Shown: in pieces, positions 53,390-63,655 of the stretch
Numbering within the stretch: the first letter of the stretch is position 1
Layout of the letters: each line of letters starts with the position of its first letter
NCBI GenBank assembly: GCA_963575745.1
Contig: CAUYUJ010016893.1
Span: 356,342-420,341, forward strand
Reading direction: 5' to 3'
DNA from: Prorocentrum cordatum
Lineage: Eukaryota; Sar; Dinophyceae; Prorocentrales; Prorocentraceae
Length of the DNA stretch: 64,000 bases
Made by a program: the position numbers and the translations under genes
Notes under the pieces: generated by a model
Told to the model about the DNA's origin: nothing
The model's input: the letters and a program-made list of their open reading frames with translations, nothing else
Database searches by the model: none

Positions 53390-53530
53390 CGACGCCGCGT
53401 GCCTCGTTCAACCTCGAACGATCGCGGCGTTCTGACATCGGTCTCGGATCACTCCACCTGGAACCTTGAACGGCCGCGCCGGGATCGCCACCGCGCATGA
53501 TTCGGCGCGCCCGTGTACCGCACTCTCCCC
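53390..53530. repeat. Dispersed repeat family H, copy 2
   Basis: GCCGCGTGCCTCGTTCAACC, TCGAACGATCGCGG, TGACATCGGTCTCGG, GGAACCTTGAACGGCCGCGC, GGGATCGCCACCGCG and GCGGCG-type end, parallel to copy 3 at 63505-63650. Confidence 0.5.
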
Positions 53531-53742
53531 TTCCCCTCTGAGGGGGCAGGTTAGGGCGGGACCGGCTCCGGGGGGGAACGTCGACCTGGAGTCGGCCATA
53601 CATCGCCGATAGCTCGGCGACAGGCCTACGACAGAGAATATCCACACGCACCCCTGCGAGGCCAGAGCTGTCGGGCCCCTATCAGCAATGGATGGGCGAA
53701 CGGGGGTCGATGCCTTCCACCCTGAGCTTATCCCCCCCCATA

Positions 53743-53930
53743 CAGTATTCGGCCTGACCGAAGGAACGGTAAATGAGGAACGAGGCCGCTTTTTTCCCGA
53801 GTAAGTCTACAAAGTCCGAAGGAACACCAGGGGGGCTCGCCGCCAAAAAGGTAGCGGAACGCATGTAAACCAAAGGAACGACCGAGCCCCTTTTGAAAAG
53901 TAAGTGTTCCTTAATCAAGCCGGATCCTGC
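53743..53930. mobile_element. MITE-1 copy 3: about 188 bp, diverged
   Basis: The left end TACAGTATTCGGCCTGACCG and interior words (AATGAGGAACGAGGCCGC, TTTTTTCCC, CCGAGCCCCTTTTGAAAAG, TGTTCCTTAATCAAGCC) follow copies 1 and 2. The right end is too mutated to pair well. It would be an older insertion. Confidence 0.6.
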
Positions 53931-53964
53931 AGCGGTGCCCTGCCCCTCCCTGACCAGACGTGCT

Positions 53965-54125
53965 CGCGTCCTGAAGACATCACGACGGGCAGCTCCGGCC
54001 TGTTTTCGACATCTGGGGGTCCTCGCCGGGCCCTGGGACCGTCAAGCAACGACTCGAGAGGCAAAACTGGCCCTGGCGAGTGGATATCGAGACCTCTCGA
54101 GGTCGACGCTGTGAAGGCATCACAG
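53965..54125 (+). repeat. Dispersed repeat family F copy
   Basis: CATCTGGGGGTCCTCGCCGG, GCCCTGGGACCGTCAAGCAA, CGACTCGAGAGGCAAAACTG, GCCCTGGCGA and GACGCTGTGAAGGCATC. The core is the reverse complement of the copy at about 370-450. Confidence 0.5.
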
Positions 54126-54735
54126 CGCGAGGGGCTCTGGGAACGTTGCCCCTGCACCTCCTCCTGGGTGAACCAAAAGGTGCATGCCGCTGCTCCCCGG
54201 GCCTCTCCGTGGGTGCGCTCTGACCAGAAGTTCGAGGCGAATCCATCGGTGGCGACGAGGGCCTCCCGAGCGGGCCCAGACAGGGGAAAACGAGGCGAGG
54301 GTAGCGGTATGGCGGTGTGGGTACCTCTTCCTCCCCTGAACCCCCTTGGCCCCTCTCGGAAGCGAAGGGCAGGGACGGCTCCTCGCAGCAGCAGCATCTG
54401 GCGCGCGCGCGCGCCGCGCGGCGCCGCTCCAGGGGGTACCGGCGCCTCGCCGGGGCGGCCGGGCGGAGGCACGACGCAGGGCTCCCTCCCTGCTGAAGGC
54501 GGGGCCAGGACCGGGACAACGTCGGCCTCGGACCAATCGGGGTTCTCTGAGACGCGGAGGCTCTAGGGTCTGTATCGGTCGCCGTGGCCGTTCCAGAGCG
54601 CTCTGGAACGCTCTGGGAGCGTTCCCGAACGCTCTGGGACGACTCATCCCAGTCTTGGCCCAACCTGGCTGATTCAAATACGACCCAGACATTCTTCGCC
54701 TTGATCAGATCGAGACGGCTGGTTTGTCGCCGTTC
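54126..54735. other. Non-coding sequence with short palindromes
   Basis: GC-rich at 54390-54480. At about 54588-54645 the words CCAGAGCGCTCTGG and GGGAGCGTTCCC form adjacent perfect palindromes with AACGCTCTGG repeated. No gene. Confidence 0.45.
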
Positions 54736-54739
54736 AATT

Positions 54740-54870
54740 TCGGGCCCCTCGGATGCAAAACCGGGATCCGGAGTGAAAACCTGGTTCCAAAGGGGTCCAG
54801 GCCTCTGGGGGCCCAAACATCGAAAAACAGATGATGCGCCAAATGTCTGGGCTCGCTGATACGAGAACGA
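54740..54870 (+). repeat. Dispersed repeat family F copy
   Basis: GGATCCGGAGTGAAAACCTG, GTTCCAAAGGGGTCCAGGCC, TCTGGGGGCCCAAACATCGA, AAAACAGATGATGCG and CAAATGTCTGGGCTCGC. Matches the 3' half of the family. Confidence 0.5.
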
Positions 54871-55404
54871 GACTTATGCACCACACGTGCCAAGTTTGGG
54901 CTCCCTCTGACCGAACTCCAACACGACCTGAGCTGTACAATTGTTCCCAGCCCGAACATCCTCCTGTGTTGCCTGTTCCACATCTTCAATCCGCTACGCC
55001 GCGCTTGTCCTCGTCTATTCCTACCCCGCCTCCTCCACCCTCCCATCTCCTGCTTTTACTGTCCCTCCCGACCCTTCTATGATGTTGGGCTATCGTTTTG
55101 AATCCGAAGCGCCGCGCGTCCCTCCTCACCTCCTCCCCTCCTCCTCCCCCTGTCTGTTCCTCCTCGCCCTGTTTCCCCGACTAACCTGTGTTGTTGTGTC
55201 TTCGATTTCTCTCCGCAGCGCCGCGCGCACGCGTCAGCCATCACGACTTTTCTGCGTCACCCATACCCTGGCCAGGCGGGGCCCCGAGCGCAGCGTCCAT
55301 TAATCACTGGCTGTCCTGACTCCTCCTCCGCGTTTCATGCTCCTACCGTTGCTGTTGTTACGGTGCGTGCCGAATGTTTCTGCATCGTGCTCCATAGGGA
55401 GCCC
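54871..55404. other. C/T-rich intergenic sequence
   Basis: No gene; CCTCCT-rich at 55030-55170. Confidence 0.35.
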
Positions 55405-55810
55405 ACCAGGGAATTCGCATGTCGGCGCCGCGCCCATTTCGGCTCACCCCTCACACAAATCGTGCCCCCCAGAGAGCTCCGGCCAAGCGTCCCAGAGGAG
55501 GAACTCAGACAGATAGCGGCGCCGCACCCATGTCGGCACATCCCTTTCATGGATCCAGCGGTTGCATCGGAAAATTTCGCATGTCGACGCCGCACCCGCT
55601 TCGGAACACACATCACACAAAGATCGTGTTCCACAGGGAACTCTCCTCCATGTGGCCCAAGCAAAAGCGCTCGCATGGCGGCGCCGCGCACATGTCGGCA
55701 CACACCTCACACGGATTTTTCCCCAAAAGGGACTCCACCTACGGCTTCGACGGAAAATCTAGCGCAGAAGCGCCGCACCCATTCCAGCACGCCGCCAACA
55801 TGGGTCGTGC
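55405..55810 (-). repeat. About 90-bp tandem array, third cysteine-repeat locus
   Basis: About five units with CGCATGTCGGCGCCGCGCCC, a TTTCGG-ACAC-CCTCACAC block, and GGGAGCTCC-like words, each about 72-95 bp apart. The minus-strand peptide retains part of the pattern (HDLCVMCVPKRVRRRHAKF), and Cys pairs are lost in most units. Same orientation as 33390-34290. Confidence 0.5.
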
Positions 55811-55904
55811 CTTGTGGGGGGATGGACCGCTGGCTCCAGCGGTAGATTCTTGCACTCTCGATATGCGCCTTATGTGGTGCAACGTGTGGGGTGTAATTAA
55901 TGTT

Positions 55905-56531
55905 GAACTTGGTGCTGCCAACTCCACTGATCGCGCAATCATCCCACCCACCCACCCGCAACTTGGTTTGCAAAACCCATGCGGCAGCGATTGCAAAGAG
56001 TGCTTGGCATAGGCTAGCGCATGTCTGCGGCCGCGCTAGCGCGCGCAAGCTCGCGCGCACAGCGGCCAGCTAGTTTGGCACGACCGACGCGGCCGCGGTG
56101 TCGGCGACAGCTCGGGACTTCGCGGCGCGTCTCGCAGGCCGCGCTGCCACGAAAGCGCTCCAAGGCGGATCAGAGACTCGGGCGGGCGCGGAAGCATGGT
56201 GAAGTCGACAACGGCGGGTTGATGATAGTAGCGATGATGGTGACGATGGTGGTGGCGACGACGGCAAAGCCAATGACGGCCCCGATGCTGGTTGCGCCGA
56301 TGGCGATGATGGTGTCCACGTACCGGTGATGAAGGTGCGAAAGAAGCACCACATGCGCGCGCGGCCGACGCGCGCGAGTTGCCCGCATGATATTACTTGA
56401 CACGGCGCGATAGTTGCCCCCCAGCAAACGCGCAAGGGCGTTCGAACGATTGCGCCATGCGAGGCCCGCGTGTGCTCATGTGACAAAAAAGGCGCAATCG
56501 CCCGATGGTTGTTGATTCGAGTTCGAAGAGG

Positions 56532-56569
<38 letters not shown>

Positions 56570-56940
56570 ATAAATATACACACATATATATATGTATGGT
56601 TTATATTATATATACACAGATCTATAGATATTGAAAGATGAGGTTGCGCAAACGTGTTTGTTATGTGTAATAGGGAGCCTCGTTCGTGGACTTTGACAAA
56701 TTGTTGGAACGTGGATGTTGGGAACGTACGATTCTGATAAACGGGTGCGCTTGCACAGACTAATTTGACAAGGATGAAAGGGGGGATCGGTGAGGACACC
56801 CCCTGGGATGGAATGAATTCGCACTAGAAATGAACGATGGCGCAGAACCGTATGTACATTGCAGTGTCCCAGGGGAGGTCGATAAAGCCAGGGGAGGTAA
56901 CTCCCGATTTCTTTATAGCGGAGAATTAACAAGTGTTCTC
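55905..56940 (+). repeat. Macrosatellite unit 3
   Basis: Starts CAACTCCACTGATCGCGCAA, then AACTTGGTTTGCAAAACCCA, GCCAGCTAGTTTGGCACGAC, a GATGGTGACGATGGTGG block, GTACCGGTGATGAAGG, a TA run at 56535-56562, and GAACGATGGCGCAGAACCGT near 56830. About 1.03 kb. Confidence 0.7.
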
Positions 56941-58300
56941 ATATGAATTGTCAGGGCCACTGCTCGAAGAACTATCCCACCCTCTAACTCGCAACTTGCT
57001 TTGCACAACCCATGCGGCTGCAATTGCGCTGACTCCTGGGAATGGCTGGCGCATCTCTGCGGCGCTCGCAGGCGCTCGCAGGCTCGCTCGCAACCTGGTC
57101 AGCTGGTTTGGCACAGCCGATGCGGCAAGGATGGCGCCCAACGATGGGTACATCACGGCGCGTCTCAAAAACCGCGCTGGCGATCGGGCACTCCAATGCG
57201 GGTCGGTAACTCGGACGGGCGAGGGATCATGATGGCTCCGTCAACGATGGCAGCGGTGGTGATAGTAGCGATGGCGGTGGCGATGATGACAATACCGACG
57301 GCGTGGCCAATGACGGCGCCGATGCTGGTGACAATGGTGACGATGATGAGGCCCATGCGTCGGTACAGCCAACCCGTATAGTAAGGATTCACTGTAAGGA
57401 TGCAAGGGCCAGGGGAGAGCTGTGTTGGCGCTTTCATTCGAACGAGGCTGGCCAGCTAAAGTCCGTAAATATTGCCCGAAGGAGCAAGGATGCAAAACAA
57501 GTCTTGGAAAGCCGCTCATCCTTACTACGCGGGTTGACTGTAATGGGTGCTTGAGTGATGATGGCGGCAGTGCCGGCGATTGCCGATATCGATGACGTGA
57601 GGCAGCGTCGCTGCTGGAGGCGATGGCGAGGAATGGGGCGCGCGCAGAAAGTTTAGACACACGGCGGGCTTCTTGCTGACAAAACCTGTGAATCCTGACA
57701 TGTGTTTGAAGAGATTTCTTTATCTTGAAATTCGTCGATAACCACGGATTTCGTACGGATTTGGGTGCGCCCGATGCGGCGCGCGCGTGGCCCTCAATGC
57801 TTCATTTGATCAAGATTCGTACACTGGCCACATGCTACATCAACGCGGATGCACCGAGTGGTGGGATGAGAATGAGGGTGCTGGACGAATGTCCTAAACT
57901 CAAACGTTTTACATATGCAATATTTGTGATGAAATGGCAAAGCGTTTCACGTTTGTAAGTCGAAACGCATGCAACACGATATTGTTCGGTGTGGTTTCTG
58001 GTCGTGCGAATGCGCGTGGGCATAATGTGGATGTTTATTCCCCCTCCGGGCTCTTGAACAAACTGTTGCGATGAACGGGCGCGCGCATCGTATTGTTCAA
58101 CATGGGTAAGGGGGGTTTTCAATGCCGGCTGGGCTGGATGCTATGAGTAGAAAACAAAACCAACGACGAAGCAGAACCACATGTGAGTTGCATTGTCCCA
58201 ATGGGAACCGAAAAGTCAGGGGGGGAATGGTGGTCAACTCTATTCTTCTTGTGAATGGAGAAACTGCCTACGTGATGCAATCCACCGTGCAGAATTTGAA
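56941..58300 (+). repeat. Macrosatellite unit 4
   Basis: Starts GAATTGTCAGGGCCACTGCT, then CTCGCAACTTGCTTTGCACA, CCCATGCGGCTGCAATTGCG, CAGCTGGTTTGGCACAGCCG, GATAGTAGCGATGGCGGTGG and GACGGCGCCGATGCTGGTGA. The later part (57670-58270) includes ACGACGAAGCAGAACCACAT near 58150. About 1.36 kb. Confidence 0.6.
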
Positions 58301-59860
58301 ATCGTCAACTCCACTGGTCGCGGAACCACCCCACCCTACCACCCGTAATTCGTTTGACGCAACTCATGCGACCGCGATTGCGGTGACTCCTTGGCACTGG
58401 CTGGCGCGTCTTTGCAACTGCGCTAGCGCGCAAACTCGCGCGCAGACCTGTCAGCTGGTTTTGCGCGGCCAATGCGGCCGCGATGGCGTTTACAGATAGA
58501 GACTTCCAGGCGCGTCTCAAGGGCCGCGCTGCCGCGCGGGCGCTCCAGGGCGGATCGGTTACCCGGGCGGGCGCGGTATCAGGATGACGCCGTCGACGGC
58601 GGCTACGATGAAGATAGTCTGAAGTCGGGGGCCGAACGGTCATTCACTGTCCCTGAGTGCGTGGCTGAAGTGGGGTTGCACGGTGCGGATTGTCATTGTT
58701 GTTATTGTTGTTGTTGTTGGTTTCTGTTGTCGTCATCCTACTCGCGACCCGGCACGCGACCCACCCGCGACCAGCCCGCGACCCACCCGAGACCCACCCG
58801 CGACCCACCCGCGACCCACCCGCGACCCACTTGCGACCCACCCGCGACCCACCCGCGACCCACCCATGACCGATCCACCCGCGACCCACCCGCGACCCAC
58901 CCACGACCCACCCACGACCCACCCGCGACCCACCCCTTGACCCGCCCAACCCGCGCCCGCCTCTCACTTTTATCCGCAACTGTGGGGCTCTACATACCGA
59001 TGGTGTCTGCGATGGTGACAGTGGCGACGGCAAGGTCAATGACGGCGCCAAGGCTGGCGACGACGATGACGAAAATAATGTCCATGCGTCAGTGATGAAG
59101 GCGATTGAGTGAGAATGGCGGCAATGGCGGCAATCGGCGATGACGATAGCGGCGGTAGAACAGTGGCAAGGATGAAGGTAATGGTGAGGAAATGCGCGCG
59201 CGTGGACATACTAGGCACCAAGCGCACTTATTGTTGAACAGTACACGGTATACCTATGAGTTTGAAGAGCTCTACCTTCCAAGGCATCGAAATCCAAGAC
59301 ATGTTGGAATGATGTCGGAACGCGCGCGTGGCGCGCGTGCGCGTGGCCCGTGTCGTATTATTTGATACGGATTCGTGCACTGGGCACATGCTGGACCCAC
59401 ACGGACGCACCACGCGTTGACACAACAAAACGGGTTCTGGATTCCTATGGTGTCAGCGCGTGCGCTGGGACAGATGATTTGCAATAGCTGTGATGACAAA
59501 CCTACGGCTCTATGTTTGCATGTTGAAGCGCGTGCTGAACTGGTGTGTGGTTGGTGTGATTTCGACATGTGCACGCTCGTGTGGACATCGTGCCATGTGT
59601 TGTGAAGGATCCTTGCAACATATTGTTTCGCGATAGACGACTGCGCGCGAATTGTACTATCTGACAGGGGTGGGGGGGTCGATACTGGTAGGGGTTGGGA
59701 TGGCACGCGCTCATATGTAAAACGAGCGGCGGGGCAACATCGAATGCAAGCTGCAGTTCCTCAAGGGGGCAGATAAGTTAAGGGGGGGTAGACGCATGTC
59801 GCCCAAACTCTTTCTTGGAACGAGGGTCGATGTAATGCAGTTATCGAATCCTTACAGATG
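58301..59860 (+). repeat. Macrosatellite unit 5, with an inserted minisatellite
   Basis: Starts AAATCGTCAACTCCACTGGT, then CGCGATTGCGGTGACTCCTT and GGTTACCCGGGCGGGCGCGG. A 10-bp minisatellite (58740-58945) interrupts it. Later words CAAGGTCAATGACGGCGCCA and ATGTCCATGCGTCAGTGATG match units 3 and 4. About 1.56 kb. Confidence 0.6.
58738..58945. repeat. 10-bp minisatellite (GCGACCCACC)n
   Basis: About 20 copies of GCGACCCACC with variants (ACGACCCACC, ATGACCGATCC). Thr/Arg/Asp/Pro frames are artefacts. Confidence 0.95.
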
Positions 59861-60835
59861 AACTGTCCACTCCACTTTTCGACGAATCATTCAAACCTCC
59901 CACACGAAAACTGATTTACACAACCCATTCGGTCGCGATTGCGGTGACTCCTTGGCACAGGCTGGCGCATTTCCGCGACTGCGCTTGCGCGCGCAAGCTC
60001 GCGCGCATATCGACCAGGTGGCTAAGCACAACCAACGCGGCCCCGGTCTCAAAGGCCACGCTGGCGCGCGGGCACTTCAGGGCGGGTCGGTGACTGGGTC
60101 AGGCGCGGTATCATGATGTCGGCAACGACGGCGCTGGCAGTGACGATGGCGGTGATGATGATGATGATCACGCGGCGGTGATCAGATTGGTGGCAATGAC
60201 GGCGACGAAGGATTACGATGACGTGGTGCGGCGGCGATTATGAGGGTGATAATGAGGAGGTGCGCGGACATGCGAGACACCAGGCGCATTGTGTTGTGGG
60301 GCAACACGTGGCTCAACATAGGTGCCTAAAAGAACTGTATACTGACATGCTTCGAAAGCAAGCAAAGCTTTGAACATATTTCGACACGCGGGCGTGGCGG
60401 CGCGCGCGCGCGTAGCCCGTGTCGCGAACTACTGGACACGGGTTCGCACATTCGGCATAGGCTAGATCAACACGGATGCACCGCGCGTTGAGATGAGAAT
60501 GCGGGTTTGGGAACATATTGCTTTGCTCGAATCAAACCGTTTCCCTATATATCTGCAAGTGGGCGCTGGCAGAGCATCTGCAAGAGTTGCCTCAAACAGC
60601 ACTATAGGTCTTGCTGTTAGTGCTTGCCACACTGCTGCCCGCGCGCGTAGGTTTTGTGACATTTCTTGCATGAGGCTTTTGGACACATATATTTTGCGAT
60701 CGGCAAGTGTGCGCGCACAATACTATTTGACAAGGGTGAGGAGGAGTGTTCGATACCAGCTGGGCGTGGATATTGCGCATTCGTTCCCCAATCAGAGCTT
60801 GCCTCTGTAGGGGCCCTAGCCGATTCATATGGTTA
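59861..60835 (+). repeat. Macrosatellite unit 6
   Basis: Starts GATGAACTGTCCACTCCACT, then CCATTCGGTCGCGATTGCGG, CCTTGGCACAGGCTGGCGCA and GTCAGGCGCGGTATCATGAT. The later part has GTGATGATGATGATGATCAC. It ends at TTCCCCAATCAGAGCTTGCC, a phrase repeated at about 61350. Confidence 0.55.
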
Positions 60836-61487
60836 GGTGAGGTACGCCGCCGATTTCGGCGGCGGGCCCGGGTGCCAGGGTGCCCGGGTGCCCAGAGGTG
60901 CCCGGAGGTGCCCGGAAGTGCCCGAATGCCCGGAGGTGCCCAGGGGTGCCCGGGTGCTCTGTCGCCCTATAGCCCTTTTGCCACATAGCCCTTTTCCCCT
61001 ATAGCCATATAGCCCTTTTGCCCAATAGCCCAATATCCCTTTTGCCATCTAGCCCTTTGCCCAAAAGCCCTGTAGCCCTCTCTGCGTTTCGCCCTTTTGC
61101 CCTATAGCTCTTTTGCTCTATAGCCCTATAGCTCTCACCCTATGGCCCAAGAGCCTATTTCGCCCTATTGCCCTTTTGCCCTCTCACCCTCTAGCCCTGT
61201 AGTCCTACATCCCTAAAAAGGTTATGATTGGGGTTTTGCTCCGGTATCATCTTGGAAATGGACGACGGGGCAAGATTAAATGAAATTTGGAGTGTCATAG
61301 GGGGTGCTGATAAGTCCAGAGGAAGAGGATGGTAAGGATGGTAGAGTCTAGTTCCCCAATCAGAGCGTGCCTCTGTTGGGGGTCCTAGCGGATTTCCGCG
61401 GCCCGCCCGGGTGCCGGGGTGCCCGGGTGCCCGGGTCCCCGGGTGCCCGGGTGCCCAGGTGCCCGGGTGCCCCGGTGCCCAGGTGCC
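60836..61487. repeat. GGTGCCCG minisatellite and CCCTTTTGCC repeats
   Basis: (GGTGCCCG)n-type units lie at 60868-60955 and 61400-61487, each preceded by a similar phrase (CCCCAATCAGAGC-TGCCTCT then GG-CCTAGC). Between them, TAGCCCTTTTGCCCTA-type units run from 60960 to about 61205. The two halves look like a duplication of about 530 bp. Confidence 0.7.
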
Positions 61488-62195
61488 TTCTAGACTTATA
61501 GCCCTATAGCCCTATACCCCATATAGCCCTACAGCTCTATAGCCCTATAGCTATAGCCCTCTAGCCCTAAGAGCCCCATAGCCCTATGACCCTATGGCCC
61601 TAGAGCCATGTAGCTCTATAACCATATAACCATATAGCCAGATAGCCCTATAGCCTTATGGCCCAATAGCCCTATAGCCCCATGGCCCTATAGCCCAAGA
61701 GCCCTATAGCCCCATAGCCCTATAGCCCTATGGCTCTGTAGCCCTATAGTCCAATAGTCCTATAGCCCCACAGCCCTATAGCCCAATAGACCTATAGCCC
61801 TATAGCCCTGTAACAATACAGCCCTATAGGCTTATAGCCTCAAAACCATATAGCCCTCAAGCCCAATAGCCCTCTAGCCCTGTGGCTCTATATGCCTATA
61901 GCCCTATATCCCTATAGCCCCATAGCCCTATAGCTCTATAACCCAATGGTCCGATTACACTATAGCCTCATAGGCCTATGGACTCATAGCCCTATGGCCC
62001 TATAGCCCTATAGCCCCCTAGCCCCAGCGCCCCATAGCTCCGTAGCCCTAAAGCCCTACAGCCCCATAGCCCTATGGCCCTATAGCCCTATAGCCCTGTA
62101 GCCCTATAGACCTATAGCCCTATGGCCCTATAGCCGTATAGTTCCATAGCCCTATAGCCCCATAGCCCCATCCCCTTATCGCCAAATAGCCCTAA
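61488..62195. repeat. Octamer minisatellite (CCCTATAG)n, about 700 bp
   Basis: Roughly 85 units of CCCTATAG with single-base variants (CCCATAG, CCCAATAG, CTCTATAG). No coding. The unit resembles the plant/alga-type telomere repeat CCCTAAA but is an octamer and internal to the window. Confidence 0.9.
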
Positions 62196-62615
62196 AAAAA
62201 CTTTGAATGTTTTTTTTTCTCGGGAAGCAGACTACGGGATACAACATACGTTGTGGAACCCATGTGGAGCTCTCTGTGCGAGGCAGTCTATGGAATGCAC
62301 CTGTGTAAAGCAACATGTACGGGGCAGGCTGTGGTGGAATTGGCTGAAACGCCGGAGCCGCAGGACAGCAGCAACGACAGCTATCAGAGCTACCGGCCCT
62401 TCGTGCACACACTGCTGGAGACAACTCCCAGACCTCGTGCGGAATTCTTGGGTCGGCGCTGTGCCCCGCCCCCCTGGCGGCGCCCTGGCGCGCTTCGCGC
62501 GCCAGGGGAGGGCGGCCCAGCGCCGAGCAGGGATCCCCCGAGGACCTCCGAAAGCTTATGCTTATGTGGCCGTGGCTCTTCGAGGCTGGGCCGCTCGATC
62601 CTGAAGACGCGCACA
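62196..62615. other. Intergenic sequence, no gene
   Basis: A poly-T run lies at 62210-62219; GC-rich near 62460-62530 with the palindrome GGCGCGCTTCGCGCGCC. No gene recognised. Confidence 0.4.
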
Positions 62616-62771
62616 CAAACATCCGACGACATGATGTTCCTGGTCCGCGGCCCCACAGGTCCCGAGCCCTTGCCCTGGGGCCCCCCCCCCCGAGGCCGAA
62701 GACTCTCCCCAACCACCAAAAATAGAAGAATCATACCGCGAATGAGAAACATCACATCGTCGGGTGTCTGA
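62616..62771. mobile_element. Inverted-repeat element with CAGACA-CCGACGA ends, about 156 bp
   Basis: The left arm, CAAACATCCGACGACATGAT, then GTTCCTGGTCCGCGG, pairs with the right arm, read inward as CAGACACCCGACGATGTGAT, GTTTCTCATTCGCGG. The interior contains CTTGCCCTGGGGCCCCCC. The end sequence matches the ends of family F copies (CGTCGGATGTCTG), so family F is probably a non-autonomous inverted-repeat transposon and this is a relatively complete copy. Confidence 0.6.
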
Positions 62772-63439
62772 GCACCCGTGGTGTCGCCGCTCCGAGACGG
62801 CAGAGACCTGCGTAGTACGAGGCGGGTGCCTGCATTCGCCGCCAGCCCGCTCGGCTTCGGCCCCCGCCCGCCCGCCCGCAGCAGAAGCTGCTCCACCCGC
62901 AAGCGCTCGCGGCCCGCCCATAAAAAACCAAACCAGGCTCGAGTTCATCCCCATCCCAGAGGTTGACAAGCCCAAGTCAGTGACAATCTGGGCGACGTGC
63001 CCTGAGAAACTGGGCGAACTCTCAGGATCAGCACCGAGTTAAGGCGGTGCCAATCTTACGGACGGCGTTTAAGACTGCATCCACGCGCCAGCCGAGTCGA
63101 AGACCGCCCAGGTTACGAGGTTGGAGGAGGGGTGGCTCGGTTTGATGGTGTGATGAGGCTCCTCAGGTGACCTTGAAGCTGGAACCACACATGCTGGACT
63201 CACGCAAGGGACACGCGAAAGCCACGCTCTGGATGTACGCGCGGAAGCCCGGCGAACCCCGTCATGAAGGGCCGAGCACTGGAAAGACACCTGGCCACAT
63301 GAGGCTGTCGCTCCGACTGGCCACGCCGCGTGCATCCAACTTCCTGCTTTGAGCCCGTGGGGTCCCAAGCCAGCCGAGCATGCCCGGGGCATCTGCCTCT
63401 CGGGGCCCACAGCGTCTCGGCGCGGTTCCCACGCCCTCT
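62772..63439. other. Intergenic sequence, no gene
   Basis: GC-rich with no recognised motif. Confidence 0.35.
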
Positions 63440-63655
63440 GCGGTCCCTACGGCAACTTCGGGTCGCAAAAACGTCGGCGTTGACCTCTGGCACCGCGTGG
63501 GCCGTTCAACCTCGAGCGCTCGCGGTTTGTCAGGTATCACATATCGTTCGACATCGGCCGATTCTGGGCACTGGCGACGCTCAACCTTCAACGCCCGCAT
63601 TGGGGTCGCCGTCGCGTCAATGCGGCGCGAGCCTTCCGTACACCCACTGTGACCC
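63440..63655. repeat. Dispersed repeat family H, copy 3
   Basis: CAACTTCGGGTCGCAAAAAC, GGCACCGCGTGGGCCGTTCA, ACCTCGAGCGCTCGCGG, TCGTTCGACATCGGCCGATT, CTCAACCTTCAACGCCCGCA, and GTCGCGTCAATGCGGCGCG. This is the fullest of the three copies. Confidence 0.55.

Noticed and set aside
61488-62195. True chromosome end (telomere)
   Set aside because: The unit is CCCTATAG rather than a known telomere heptamer, and unique sequence continues for 1.8 kb beyond it.
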